Shown here piece after piece: positions 26,701 to 41,700 of a stretch of 64,000 nt of DNA. Under the pieces are notes generated by a model. That model was not told where the DNA came from. It was given only the letters and a program-made list of their open reading frames with translations, and did not search any database. Numbering within the stretch: position 1 is the first letter of the stretch; every line of letters begins with the position of its first letter. The stretch is from Ptychodera flava. Taxonomy: Eukaryota; Hemichordata; Enteropneusta; Ptychoderidae. Both the position numbers and the translations under genes were made by a program. Location of the stretch: positions 11,389,861 to 11,453,860 of the forward strand of contig NC_091931.1 of the NCBI RefSeq assembly GCF_041260155.1, read 5' to 3'.

Positions 26701-29700
26701 TTATAATCCACATTCTTATCTGACCTTGACCTTTGACTTGTACTTGTAATTCATAACATTTCACTTATGCTGTCATCCAATCAAGGTATGAAAGGAATAG
26801 AGGAAAATCGTGATATATGATAATATAACTGGAATGAACGTTACATTATTACATCATAAGGAAATGTAAGTGTGAATATGCACAACAATTTCCTCACCTC
26901 TTGTAAGTATTTCCTTTTGACAAGATAGGCCATGAACCCAATGAAGAATTTATTTTTATTCTCCCTCACACAGTTGTCAAGTTGTACATATAATTTGGCA
27001 GGAAGCTTCCCATCTTTCGATTCCTTATGCAATGTATGCAAGAGACATGTTAAGGTAAGGTTTGTATCATGGCAGTATTGGCAAAGGTCAACCAGAGTAT
27101 ACATCTTCTTATTTGCATGACACAAAGCACCAGTGAAGTGAGTTTTCAGTTTATATTGTCCAATGCCCTGTAAATAAAGGTAGTACATTCTGTGACATTC
27201 CATCATAATTAATAATACACTGTAAACATGTATTTTATCTAAAGGTGATGTTTGTATATGCGGAAAAAACTTCTATGCCAAAATTGCTAAAATCACATGA
27301 TGCTTTGCCTGTGCAGCAAAATGTAAGAATGTTGGAATGTATTACTAGATTAATCATAATTTCCAAAATGGAAGTACACTCTTCAAAAGTATGTACATGC
27401 CTCTATAACTCTTTGGATTGTTAATACAATAAATTTATTTATATGCGACAAACATTGAACAGCGCTATTTCCATCTTGCAATTACTTTGAAATAGAATTT
27501 AAGTTCATACATAAATGAAGGAAGTGATTGCTGAAATATATCAACCTATATTTTATGGAATATAAAAAACAAAATTACTTTTACCTTTGGATCTGCTTTC
27601 TTTTGATCCATACCATCAATTATGATAGACAGAATTTCATCAGGATTTTTCTCAGCATCGGTTCTTCGCTGGTAGTATGCTTCCCTTTCCTTTCTGAAAT
27701 GTGGTTATGCAATGTAATTTAAGGTGAAAATAAGTCTTATTATGTCGCATGGGAATGTAGTTTTGGTCAACATGAATGACTCAGCTTTGTCAAACTATTC
27801 CAAAAATGTTATCATTCTTATGCTTTTGGAAGTGTAAAGTCTCTGTACATTTTGTTATACCAAACATTAATTTTAAAACTACTTTCCCTTGATTATTATA
27901 TTACCAAATGACAATCCAAAAAACAGACACTTTTTGAGTCATGTTATATTCCTATTTCAAATAATTAATAGCAAAATTCGCAGGTTTTGATGACTATAAC
28001 ATAGTCTTTTTGGGCACTGTGATGTAGAAAGCACATGTATTTTCTGTTAAACATTTATAAAAGTCAGCTTCAGTCACATACTACATCAAAGAATCATTCA
28101 TGTTGTGAAAAAAACTAAATATTGGTCAATAACAATAACACATACTGTTGTCTGTTTAGATGTTCATTTCTGTAAATGAGAAGACTTTGTCTGCTCTCCA
28201 TATTGACTTCCTTAGAAATGGCATCTTTTAACAGCATGCAAACCTTGCACTGCGTCATTCTTGGCATCTACAGAGGAAACATGATTTTATTGTTAACTAA
28301 ATATTATAAACATGTATAGTGAGGTCAATTAATGATTTTGTAAAGAAGTGCCATGCATTACACTCCATTGAAACACAATGAAAATTATCCTAGGTAACAC
28401 AGTAACACAGCTTGCAAGCCAGATGGTTGTATTGATTAAAATATCTGCACAACTGTAGCCAAACAGAATATGGGTAGTACAATAGCTTACATGTAGAAAA
28501 CATTTGTCAAGCAATAGTGATTTGTACATACACTTATATCAATTTCACCTTCTCTTTTTTAATTTAGCTAAAAAATCAATTGTTATATCAAGGTTTATTG
28601 TAAATGATATTTACCAAGTTACTCATCATTGTGTCTCAGTAGTGTTCCACTACTTATACATGTGTTTGTTTTGAACAATCTCCATCTATTTTCACTGTAA
28701 CGACTCAGTGATATCAATTGTATTTAATACACTGGTTATTTTAATGCATCAAACAGAAGTAAAACCACTGAAACATTATCGAGCATAAAGTGCACTGTAC
28801 ATGTGTTTGTGCAAAAACTGCCTTATTTACAGCTAAAAAAGTATTCTGTAGTATGTGAGCATACAGATAAATGATTACATACCTTTGGAAAGGACACATG
28901 ATGAAAGTGTTTCTTCCAAAGCTTATAAAATTGTTTCTTCTTTATCTCATTTTCCACATTGCAAACCCTATACTCATTGTACAGATCTTTTACTCTCAAG
29001 CATGAAGGCATTAGAATTCTTTCCATATCTGGAGAGTAGTCACCCATTTTATCAACGTACCATTTCATGAAACCAACTGCAACACTTCCTATAAATTGTG
29101 CAAATTATAAATAAAGAACGTTATCAACTGAGTTCTCAGTCTAATACTACATGTCTATTTCAAAGTTTAGAAAATTTTGTGGTCGACTGTTTTCTTATAT
29201 TTGTTTCAGTAGGATGACAGTCTTATTAGATGGACACTTTATTATGGGCCAAAGATTTGATGTATTGTATAAATCATCGCAAATGATTGCTTGTCATTGG
29301 AGGGAGGCATCGTTATTTATTGCCTTGGGGTTGTAGGAATTGCATCGGAAACTCCGAATTTTCGAGTAACCTATGTAAAACTTTCACAACACCCCAAAGG
29401 TGAGAGCATGAGAGTGGGCCCCCACCTCTTGCATCAAAAATTTTGAGCAATTGTTTTCTAATAAAGCAAACGGAGAGGTGTTTCACTTGATTTTGCACCA
29501 GGTAACATTGTTTGAAAATGGCAATGAACACTGATATATTTATTACATTTTTCGCATCATCAGTGTTTGACAAAGTCACAATATTTAACAACCAAACAAT
29601 ACATTTTGACATACATTTTGTGAAAAACAGTTCTCAGTTTGCCAGAGATTGAAGGCAAAAGAATATGCAGGAATGAAAAATCTGCGACGTTCTTGTTTCA

Positions 29701-32700
29701 TTTCTCCAGCAATCAGCTTCTAGTGTATGGCTAGAATATGGTATGGCTAGCTGTCAAAATGGTTATTGAATTGAAGTCAATTAAAAAATGTTTCTGTGAT
29801 AATAAAGAATGAATTCACACAAGTTTAGTTTTATCCTTGATTCTGTGAAAGATTTGAGAAATTGATATTTGTAATGGTGCAGTTTTGTTGCCATCTGAGC
29901 AATGTCTTCAATTCATCTTTTACTGGTAAACATACAGTGTTTTCAATCGAGTTCGAACCTTCAAGGGGGAGAGCTCGAGAGGGTCCGGTGTCCCCCTCTC
30001 GCATAACAAAGTTTGAGAAAATGTGTGCAATGGTGCAATTTGAGAGGTGTTTATATTTATTTTTTGTACAAAAAAATGAGTAACCCCCTTCTTCCTCTCC
30101 ACACTTAGCACCCCCCTTTAAGTTTTCAATATTTTTAGCGAACCCGCCTCACATTCCTCCGATCCCCAACGCCGTAAATAATTATGGCTCCCTAAACATG
30201 CTAAAGCGCAATCTAAAATAGTGCTTAAGTTAGACAGTTTAGTTAGGAAAGAGCAAATGTTCGATGTATCAGACAGATTACCATAAAACGTTTTTCCTTC
30301 ACGGGCTGATCATCTGCAACTAGTAGATATGTCAACAAGTTTGAGTTTACCTTTTACGCCCCTGCTGCATCGAGGAAAAGCCTGTGACGTCAAAACTTGG
30401 TTAACGCCAGATGAAACATACCTCTTGAGACGCCAATAACTTCTTTCAGATAGTCCCATACAGACTTTGCTCCAAGCGAATCTGTTTACAGATAATAACA
30501 TAGATGAAGCCAAACTGAAACGCCTAAGGCATCACTGACAATCCTGAGGTTAAATGTGCTATTTAAAACCAATCTTTGTTTTCCTTCGGCTGCATGAAAT
30601 CCCGGGGTGAAATTGCAGAAGTGCACATGGTAAGCGACAGGGGTCACGTACGTGAAGAGCTTTCCCTTTACAAGTGAACACAAACCCAGAGTCTTGTACA
30701 TTGGCCTACCATGCATACTTGATTGGCCTTTGTAGAAATGGGATCCACAAAAAAAAATCGATTTCTTGGAAACCGTATTTTATTCCTGTCTCTCCTTATA
30801 CTTCGACCGATCACCAGGGTCCTAGGTCTGGACAGATACAGCGAGCATGCATATGCGCATTGCAACACGCGATTTAAACGCACGCTTGTGCAACAGATCT
30901 CATGACCTTCAAAACCTGATGGACAATTACCAGCGCACGCCTCGTCGGGAGGATATTTCTTCTCTACTTCACGTTCCTGTCACAAGAGCATAATAACTTT
31001 GGACTGCTGCAAGCGATTTTTTGGTCACTAAATAAGGCCGTACGGATTCAATAGTTTTCGACCGCTTTTCTCCCTATAAAGGTCGTGTTTTTCGTACCAA
31101 CTCAAAGTTTTGGCAGGGATTGAACGCTATCAGGAGCACAGGTGCTCAAAACGTTGCCTAGGCGATTTTTAAAAGAAATTAGTGATAATGTTAGCGTGAG
31201 ATTAAAGGTAGAACTTAATAGAAGGGTGCTTTTAGTGCACTGCATTGTAACGCACCCGAACTTTAATTTTGACACCTACCGTACCGCAAGATTTATAATT
31301 TTAAAATTTCAATGAATATGCACCTGGGTATCTAAGCAAGGTTTCAGCCATGTTTGAAGATTGCTAACAGACTCTAGAATATGTGGCGATTTTTTTTGAA
31401 AAATACCTAATTCTCGAGCTTAGTACACAGTGTATGACGTCACGTTTGATATTAAAATAACCATAGGGCCAGAGGTCATGGCGCGCTTGCCACGGTCGCT
31501 TGTCCCATGAATCTGGGTCAGACCAGGATGGCGACCAGCGCGGCCTCTCAGTTCGGGGGGAAATTGGATCGTTAATTGTGAACACCAACTCCAACGCAAG
31601 CATGTAAAACTTTAGCTAAGTATCTATTTCGATAGAGCTGATATGAAACTACCTCTCTGTTAATTCTGAGTTCTGCTATCTTTCTGGTTTTGCAGTAAAT
31701 TGCTCAAAAGCGGGCCGATAGATTTGTGTCACAGCAAGGGCTCAGTTTGACATTATTTTACAAAATAACCAACGAAAGATTTTGGAATAAAATCACCGAA
31801 CGGCATAGTTCAACATGTAATTTACGTATGCGGTAATTGTCATTTATTTGAGCGCATATTTTACGTTATTTTTCGACGGAAAAAGTACTCCGAATCGCCC
31901 GGCCCTATTGACAGTGTGTGGCTGAGTTGATAGTGTCTTAGCTCTGCATGGCAGGGTAGCTGTGATATCGCAGAGCACCGTCCCTCCAGACGGTGCGCAG
32001 CGGTACTTGTGGCGTGTATCGAACGCGCTCGGGTCATTGAGGTCAGCGCCACAGTCCCGCTGCGAGCCAACGCATAGGCTTCGTTGGCAGTTTACGACGA
32101 GACCGACCGGTATCATAGATTTAGCTTGCAAAATAATGAACTATATTAGCCTTTGAATAAATAAACTTGCATCATCTTTATCATTGACTATCTGAGACTC
32201 ATTCTGTACACCTGCTAACTTTCTTGAAGATAAGAACACGTATTTTCGACCATTTTCCCGTGAGCCGTCGATGGTTTCTACGATGTTTGCTCGATCGCGC
32301 GTAAACGCACATGACCTCAATGACCCGAGCGCGTTCGATACACGCCACAAGTACCGCTGCGATATCACAGCTACATGGCAGGGCTGTGTGTTACCGGCGT
32401 TATACGGCCTCCCACCGCAGGCCTTACTACAAATCCAAGTACGCCTTATCAGTAGTAGTTGCAGTGCTGTCCACGGCCCTGGAGGGACCGTGTATAATCT
32501 CAGCAGAACGCGAACGTGTCATCAAACTACAGCTGACGAGAGACAACAAGCCCATCAACGCGTAACTCACTGCAACGTGTTACTTGCGTTCAAGTAGGCC
32601 CACTAGTAGACTTGGTTCAAGTCTGTGATTTGTGCATGTTTGAGTGGAGTGAACGCAATGATTTGTATTTTGCTTTCATGTGAAATGCGTGTGAGTGAAC

Positions 32701-35700
32701 GCTATACGGGGAGTTTCACCCGGAAATCCGGCAGAAACTAACTCACAATATGGGCCTACTGCGCAGACTCAAAGGTAACGCATTCAATATAAAAATCGCT
32801 GGGAAAACCTGCCCCTGAGCTACCAAATTCCGAATAGGTTTGAGCGAAATAGGAGAGACACAAGAGAAACTATTACAATGATTTTATTTTTTTTAAATTC
32901 ACTGACTTGAACCAAGTCTAGCCACTAGGTGAATATTCGCGCAAGTGGCATGTGATATTTTTATGACGCCTTCTTCTGAGTTGAAATTTGAACGTGTGCC
33001 ACGATCTTTGCACGTTTGGTGTACGTTTGGTGGTAAAAATCCTCCATGATTGAGGTTACTTATTAAAACTTTTTCATTAAATCGACTCACCGTCCCTCCA
33101 CCGGAGGGACGGTGATCGACTTTTTTAAGATCCTCCAAGCACATCTCTGTCTTCTTGTCTACAACAGTGTTTCCGTTAAGCAAAATCCTGCGTATTTCAA
33201 GCAAATTGTTCTGAAATACGCAAAAAAAAAAAAAAAAAAAAAAATCACGGCTGCATAAACTAATACGCATCGACAAATGCCGCCCCATGACACGGACGTA
33301 CTTGGCTCGCACTACATGGCCAGAACATGGTTCAATGCAGGATAAAATTAGAACATATGCACCTGCTTGCAAGTGACATTTATCATGGCATAGCAACATT
33401 TAGCGGAACGCAACTCCTTATGCAACATGAGATTTCATCATCATGAAGCGCCATGTCAATCAGTTCTGTACAGACGAGTCTACGTTATTGGTAACACCAT
33501 GGAGGAGGTAACACAATACAGTTAGGCCTAATGGTCATTAGTATTACGATGCATGTTATTTGGAAAGTGTTTACGGGTGACGATTTAGACACTGTCGAGT
33601 TGCATTCTTGTGAGGCCCGCTGGACTCTGTATCTGTTTTTGGTTGGCCCTTTGAAAACACTATTAAATTTCGTGGTCAGTATTTCCTTTGAACATGAAGT
33701 CATTAGGCCGCGCGCTCAACGATCGTATACGAGACTAGACTCTCGCCAGTCGCTTGTACCGCTTGGTCTCGCCTATCGGCGTAGCTTCCGGTATTGGCTG
33801 GTACAAGCACTCGACCTCGCGCCTTCGGCGCTCGATCGCCCAAGTTGGCTTGAAAGAAGGCACGAGGGACTGTCGACAGTCTAATACGAGACATGAATTA
33901 CGGCATTGCAAGCGCTCAGCTAGATATACCTTTTAAGCCCCCAGGCTATTGTTTTTTGTTAATTAAGCATGCGGTAAAAACCCCAAGTTCTACAGAAAAT
34001 ACTGCCCAACTCACTTCACTACTGATTCTCACTGTACGCATTTTGATACATTTGAAGCAAATAAAAACACAGTTGCGAAAAATAGTATGCAAGTTTTGAA
34101 CGGAAACGCTGCATACAACATACAGCGTCACCCTATAGCGATGGTGATTTACATGTATTATAAAATAAAACTAATAGCTTTTACCTGCAAACGATTATGC
34201 CGTGGACAGTAAACTTCTCTCTTCCAAAACTTCTGCCGATGTTCATAAGTTTGTACAATTCTATTAATTTACTATATCTTGCTGATCCTTGCGGGAGGAC
34301 GTAAATCCGTTGCCGAAGCTCTAGAACAGTATCCTTGATATTTTGTCGACACAATTATTTCCACAGCGGCATTGTTCCGTAAGGTCTGCCACGATTTTGC
34401 CAATTTGAAGCTCGGGCGCTGGTGCCTTCCGCCGCGGCATAGTTCCGACTTTTGGCCCACGGTACTAATGTAACATTAGGTTCGCTTGGCATGAAACAGT
34501 CGCCTACTTCGATTATGTTATGCCAAAGCGGCAGTTGAATAAGGCGCCAAATTCACAAAAAAATTGTGATTGGACAGTTCGAGATAACTTGCGGAGCGGG
34601 GAGGGGTTATTTGCATACGTAATGTTTACACACTGAACGAATTGCAACTTCATCAAACACTAGTAGTCCTGCATTTCATTAGTTAACGTTCCTTTGCTAA
34701 CATCCCATTGCTGTTCTTCATCGCATTCACTGTTTTGATCAAATCATGGACGCATCTGACAACATGGAATCTGTGTATACTTTTCATTCGAGTCCATCAA
34801 AATCAGCACCTACGATACCAGTAGAAAAAGATGTTTTTGATGGGGTATGTGAACTGGATAGTCAACCAACGTGAGTATTTCTCGACACTTCATCTGAAAT
34901 TATCATAGGTTTGCGGGTGGCTGTTGAAAAGAGGTGCCCTTCCCTTCATTTGTGTTTCAGTTCAATGTAATGAAACACGCAGCTAGTGTAACAATGTAAC
35001 AATGAGTTGCGTTAACTTCTTAATTTACATCGATGATACTTTCACGGTTCAAGAAATGGTTAACATTTTACATGTATGGCGACAATGTTTACCTTCCAGA
35101 TTTTAGCTTTCTCTACAAATGTAAGGACGAAATTGCGCTTACACACTTTCATTCATACATTTAAAGACAGTTGTTAACAAGTCTCGGTTTCCGCTTCCAA
35201 AATACAATTCTCGTTTCAACGCACTTGGGTATCTCCCTTGATTTGTCAGAGAGCGTATACCCATGCCATGTAAGAATATGAGTTATGCGTTAAACTTGCC
35301 TTACGCAAAATCCCGTTTCCATGGATGAAAAATAACACAAAACGAGATGTGTAATGTTCGGAATATGGAAAAACATGGTGGTATGATTAGAGAAAAGTAT
35401 AAATGGCACCGCAATTATTGAAATGAGGAGAGAACCTGGGAAAATGAAATAAATGACTGAGAAAGGGTATTCTTGGCCAGTGTAAAGTAGTAGATATGAT
35501 TTCCTTAATATGTTGCGTGTTCACATGTAGTATTTTTTGGCGATGTGTGTCTCTGCCATGCAAGGAGGTGAGACACGTTCATATTGAGCGTAAAACCTTA
35601 TATCTGCGCACGTCCCAGCAATACAGTAATTATACATCTCTGTCTAGACAATAGCATGGAGAATAATAGATTGCTTGCCACAATTATATTTGCTGATGTG

Positions 35701-38700
35701 GTGCGCACTTGTTGATTGTCAAATAAGCTGAAGGCAGATGAAAATCTCTCAAACGAACATCTAAAAAATGGTGCACACGGTTTCAACACTCGGCGGTGAT
35801 GTATACCATCTGCCAAATTCCTCAGCGATTGAAATGCACTCTTGAGAATACTTCAAGTACTCAAGGCATTCATTAATCATCGTCAAACTTAATCTCGTAT
35901 CACTCCCAAAAAAGCGACCTTCAATCATCCCATTTCACTTGCCTGCATCCGCGTATATGAATAACTAGACTGTAACTGAAACTGACAAATTGAATGCATG
36001 TCTGCCGTTCTATCTTGGGAAATGAGATCCTTTATAAGAATTACGAAACGTATTGTGTACCGTCTCTTCATTACTGTCACTTCGGTCTGCAAACCATGTC
36101 TTCTTTTTCATACAAGCAAATTCACTTGTCTCACAGAAATTGAAACGCATCAATAAATTTTGAGGAAACAGGAGAAGAACTTTATCATAGTCAATGAAAT
36201 AGGATGTACATTATATCATACCCGATATAACCATCTTCTATCGACGTTCAGCAATGTTAATTATTATGTTCTTGGGACGCCTTCCTCATCCCTTTCCCAT
36301 GATTTCAGATGGTTATCAATGACTTGTGGAAATCAAGTCTAACGGAATCAACCACCTGCTTTGCTGATTCCAACTGAAACTAGTACAAATGAAAACGCGA
36401 GTATTTCCCATGGCTGCCTTGAAACTTTGTGCTATAGCCACAAATTCAGGATACACAGTTGAGCAATCACACAAATTCAAAAGGAAAGCAGATTTCCTGC
36501 CATACGATTTACAATGATACATTCACTCAAGGAAAACAAGATAGCTCTATATGTAATACTTTATTTCAACAAGTGTTAGATTGCTTACAGTACTGCTTGC
36601 GTATACAGGCTTTATTTTCCCGCGCAAACTGAAAGATTAATTAACACTGGAACATGCAAAAGGATTGTGAAAATTTCCTTCACATCTTTTAAAAATTAGG
36701 AAGTCATGTAAACTCAGTTCAAAGGTGTGTTACACACAGCTTGTACAGTTATTTAGTACTCACGCTTTCCTCAAAGTCCGTCTTGACAAAGTGAGTTGAA
36801 ATCCCATTTTAGCTGGCTGTTATGTGGCTGACATGATTTCGAGATCGTTGCTGTTCAGTAATGACGTGTCGTCGGCTTCAGTTACTGGATGCATTATATT
36901 ACCGCTAAAGGAAACAGTAAAGGAAGAGGCGTGATATTATAGTCTAGTAACTACGTATTACGTATCAAAATTGAAATTAAAAATGTGCAACCTCAGTGAA
37001 GCTGTGAAGCTCAATATTATGTTATTTACTCATGAATGGAATTCACTGAACCTGCCGCGCCCTTGTGAAGCACGCTCCACAAAACGGAACGGGTTTCCCG
37101 CACTAGCGATCATCCATGATGTACAGTCAATGTATGAGATATGTCATTTAAATGAAGTTTTGAAATCCTGAGAATAATATTAATTGCCATATCTGCATTC
37201 GGACCATGGACAGAAGTTCGTGAAGAGTTAAGACCATGTATAATCGTAGCGGACATTCGCCGTGTGTGTTACGACGGTCTCATATATCTGGCATCCTGCA
37301 GCGTAGAAGCTCTACATTTCACACGCAATCGGAGCGTCGCTCATATTTTGTTTCGGAAGACTTGAACGACTTGGCAATATCTGCTTATCTTCACGCTGTG
37401 AAGACCAAAGTATTTGTTTCAAGAAAACATTGTTCGAAGAGCTGCGTGTCAGAATCAATTCTCGACCGCGGGCCATTTGAGTACTTGCGAGTTCTTACGT
37501 CTCTTTTGGGTCACAGCGCGGCGAAAGCTAATAATTGAAGTGCGAACATTTAAACCAACAAACCAGTACTCACATGAATGATATAACTGTTTTTGTCACA
37601 CATGTAATATGTCTTGTGTGTTCATGTGTGTGCATGTGTGTGGAAACATAACAGGGACAAACGGTGCAGGCTGATGTCTAAACTACAACTTTTTACTTTA
37701 TTGAAGTCTAAGAGTAAGGACTGTAACATATCACGTCACGGATACTTATTCCCTGGAATGTGGACTGTCAAGTCTGTATATTGACTCGAGGATGTTTACT
37801 TGGTGGAAGTGGACAGATGTGAGATAGACTTGATACACTACACCACAACGTCTGTATCATTCAGTTTTCTGTATCGTCTGATGTCTCATTTACCTACATG
37901 AGAGAAACTGCCGTGAAGAAATGTAAGGCCAAGCTGGCTGATTATGTATTCAATAGATTAGCATATCGAATCTTTATGTATTCAAAAAAACAGCATATCG
38001 ACGGATTAGCATCGTAGTAAACCACGCGCCTCTTTACGGCAACAGCTCAGCGCTACCCGTCAAGAGACATGGGCTGTCTCTGTGTGTTGCTTTCGACACC
38101 TTGTTGTATCGTACGGTGTGTTAACTCTCGCGAAGTTTTGTAGCGCCCGAAATAGTTTCTACCGAAAAAACTAACTATTCAAAACGGGACAGCAGCGTCA
38201 CCTGACTTAATATCCGGTATCATGACTTGTAAAACGCTTTCAGTACGGAGCGAAGTGAGTACAACGAACAGCATGTCTTTATATAAATGTCCGAACTGAG
38301 ATCGTCCGAAAATAGTCACACTGAGTGTACGGGGACGACCTTGCAGTGGAACCGGGCCGGGTTCGTTGCTGGCCGTAGTCTGTGTACATACCGAAGCCAT
38401 AGTATTCAAATGGTGTCGCCGTTGCTCTGGATCATGACAGAAAAACTGTCAAAATTTTGAAAGCTGTCGGATTAAATGTAACATATATGGGAGGAGATGC
38501 AACGGAACCAGAGGATCTCAGGCCCTGAAAGCTCGATTGTGTACACACAGACAATGAGGAGCGATACGATCGACCCGACATGACTTTGTAAAACGGATTC
38601 GTGATTGGCTAATTCTGATGATATGTTATCATGAATAATCAATTAACCCCTATTCATACTTCCGCAGTTTCCCGGCGTATATGCCAGAGTTTGATTATTG

Positions 38701-41700
38701 CGTAGGTCAGCGGAGCGGAAATATATTGCTCTGGCTCGCGAGAATGCGGATTAGCTGGTGACGTAGGAATTTTAAGAAAGGGTTTCTTGACCGGTGGGAG
38801 CACTCCGAGAAGGCGTTTATCGACAAGGATTAGCGCGCATTATTAACGTCTGGTCCCATATTTATTACATTTATTTATTTGAAAAAACAATTGTCTAAAT
38901 CTACTTAAAACGCTCCCGATCGCAACGTCGATCGTAGCTACGGGAATAAAAGTATACTTGATGATTCGCCCTGTATCCACATGTTCCAACCTAAACTTCT
39001 TGATTTCTACTCCCCTGCTGAAGTACGTCAGTGTGGCGTTCGCCGTGACTAATACGAGATGTGGCGAGCGAGCAGCGAAAACTCTGAACTGGTTATTAGT
39101 TTGAGATGACTGTTTAATGTTTGAGGATGGTGGTTGAAAAGCGAGAGCTCAGTTATGTGATATTATAAAAAAACCGCAATCATATCCATCCATACCCATT
39201 TATAATCGATAACAGGAGGTCAAAATTACAATACAATAGATATAAACATAGACACAAAACGGCAAAAGAAAATACAGTAAAGCACCGGTACACACAACAA
39301 AGTCGAACCCATGAAAGAAAGATACATATTTGATTTGACCGATTTTGGAAAGAAAGTGGCGTTCAAGGTGTTTGCTTGCACGAAATGATAGATGTCTCGC
39401 GGACAAGCAACCGGTCTCGACCTCTTGGGATACGCAGGCATGCTGAGATGCTTCATCATGATCGCATCCAGGCCTCTTGGGCCTCATAGAACCTATTGTA
39501 ATTGCTAAATTAGACTCAACTGCCAGGCAAAATGTAAAACTACTACCAATGCATTACAAGTTAGCGTACTTCAACAGGATAATTAACTTGTGAAAATGGA
39601 CTGAAATTGTAATGTGTTGTTAATTGAAAGTGTGCGCGGTGGAGCCAGGCAAGCATAGGGCTAGTGATGAATTTATTAGACAGCTATACTTCAATGCGCA
39701 TGTAGTCACATCTGGTGTCCGGTTTCTTGACCTCTAGACACTAACTAGGATAATTCGTTCGATTATTTTCTTATCATAAGTGAACTCTTGCACTGGAAGC
39801 CGACTTGTTTTGACAATTATAAAGACGTTCAGAAATTGGAGTTAAAGAGGGTAATAATGGGGTTCAATACTACAAACATGTAAATTAGTACAACATTATG
39901 TCACGTTGTGACACCCTAGTAACAAGTATTTTTTCTTCACAATAGTTTACATTTATATATTACTGTAATTGCAGGCTTGATATACAGTGGTGGTCACTTG
40001 GAAAAGATGAGGTTTCAGCAGGAGTGGAAGTCAAAGTGGGAAAAGAGGGAATTTCTCTCGACAAATATATGAAAGGTAAAACCCATACTGAAGAAAAAGT
40101 GCAGCAATCATGAAAATTTCAACATTCCAACTTCAAATTTCAACTCTTATTGTGATGCTTATAGCCAACAAATATATCATCATTTTTACTTATGTAATAT
40201 CTATTCGCACCACCGTCAGCAACACGGAGCTTATATGCTAGGTGGATGTTTGGCTATTGTCTGTTAAAAACATGTGTTTCTCAAAAATTGCTTGTCAGAT
40301 AACGGTGATAATTGGCATGCAGGCTCCTAGGGATTATCTGAAAGTGATATACTTAAACTATAATAACATCTTCTATTTTGCATTTGTGAGTAATTTCTGC
40401 AAGTTTTTTTCAAAAATTTTGTGTAAAGAAATCAACTTGCCAGACAGTTTTGAGATTTGGTATGCATGTTTCAAGCGATCATCTTTATTCAATTTGTTTA
40501 AATTAAGATGGAATCTGTAATTTTTGTATTTTTTGGCAATTTCTAATATTGTTGGTCAGAAACCCTGTTTCTCAAAAACTACTTCTCTGATAGCTTTGAT
40601 ATTTGGTAGACATCTTCTTTTGGATAACTTTTACATGACATGTTTAAATTATGATTAAATCTTCAATTGTATGGTTGCAGCTATTTTTGAAAATAGCTAT
40701 CACAGATATGCACCTTAAATAACGTATGTATCACATATATTTATTCTCTACATAACACAGCAGAGCCCTATCATCTGTTAGGTCACTTGTTCTATCTGTT
40801 GCATTACCAAAGTGAGCATAGTTCTTTACTGGTCAAAATATTATGCCCATGATGGCATGCTTACTTTTTCAGACATTGGCAAGAGCGATTCATTTGGATA
40901 TGTGAGATCTGTACATGCTGGTGAAGGTAAACTTGTAAAGGTATGTCATAACTTATATCGAATATCCTGACTGTAAACATGTGTATGTGTGTATTTGACA
41001 CTCTTCAAAGATATAATCATAGCAATCAACAAATAATTAGGAAATGAGAATTAATTGACGTGTGAGAATTAATAAACACATATGTCTGTATACAAAAATT
41101 ATTATAGACTGGTATCATTAGATTTCATTGATTACCAAAGATACACCACTTTGGTATTTTTACAGGTAAACTTCAGCAATAATAGCGTGCACTTGAATTG
41201 GTTGAACTTCCGTCCTACAACGTACTTTTCATATCAACATTTCGCCAACGTAAAGACTGTTGCAGAATTTGTCAACAAATTCAAAAATAGTTTACTTTGG
41301 AATGTGGCAGAGGGGATGCCAAGTGATAAACCTGACGAAGTGCATGACAGCAGTGCAGATACTGTCATCTTGACAGAAAGTGACGCTAGTGGTTCAGATG
41401 ACAGTATTGAAGAGGCGAGTACATCAACACACGAGACAATTACAAAACCATATGAGGACCATCATGGCACCAAATCAGACAAACTTGATGAGGAAGAAAC
41501 CAACGTCAAAATAATGCAAGCAATGGATCACAGAATTGCAAAATGCTTTGTAGGAAAATTTACCTTGAATATAGACAATCTGAAACCACCCAGCATTGAA
41601 AGGAAAGTTCGTGAACTAAATGTAAAACATGTGTCAAGTATTAGTCAGAACCTTTTAGATGATAGAGGACGAAATCTAGAACTTTCAACTCCATTAGTTG

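Noticed and set aside
29313..30020. Two similar segments (about 29,395-29,445 and 29,965-30,010 on the minus strand) as the missing small exon of the DUF7869-like gene
   Set aside because: They resemble each other but neither has splice sites in the required phase nor the expected residues; left unassigned.
32899..33399. 166-aa minus-strand ORF as an exon of the DUF7869-like gene
   Set aside because: It reads through a poly-A/poly-F tract and a perfect hairpin, and its phase and motifs do not fit between the first two exons.
33531..33884. 117-aa ORF in a CpG-rich patch
   Set aside because: Lies in an intron of the DUF7869-like gene, overlaps hairpin-rich sequence, and an ORF on the other strand is equally long.
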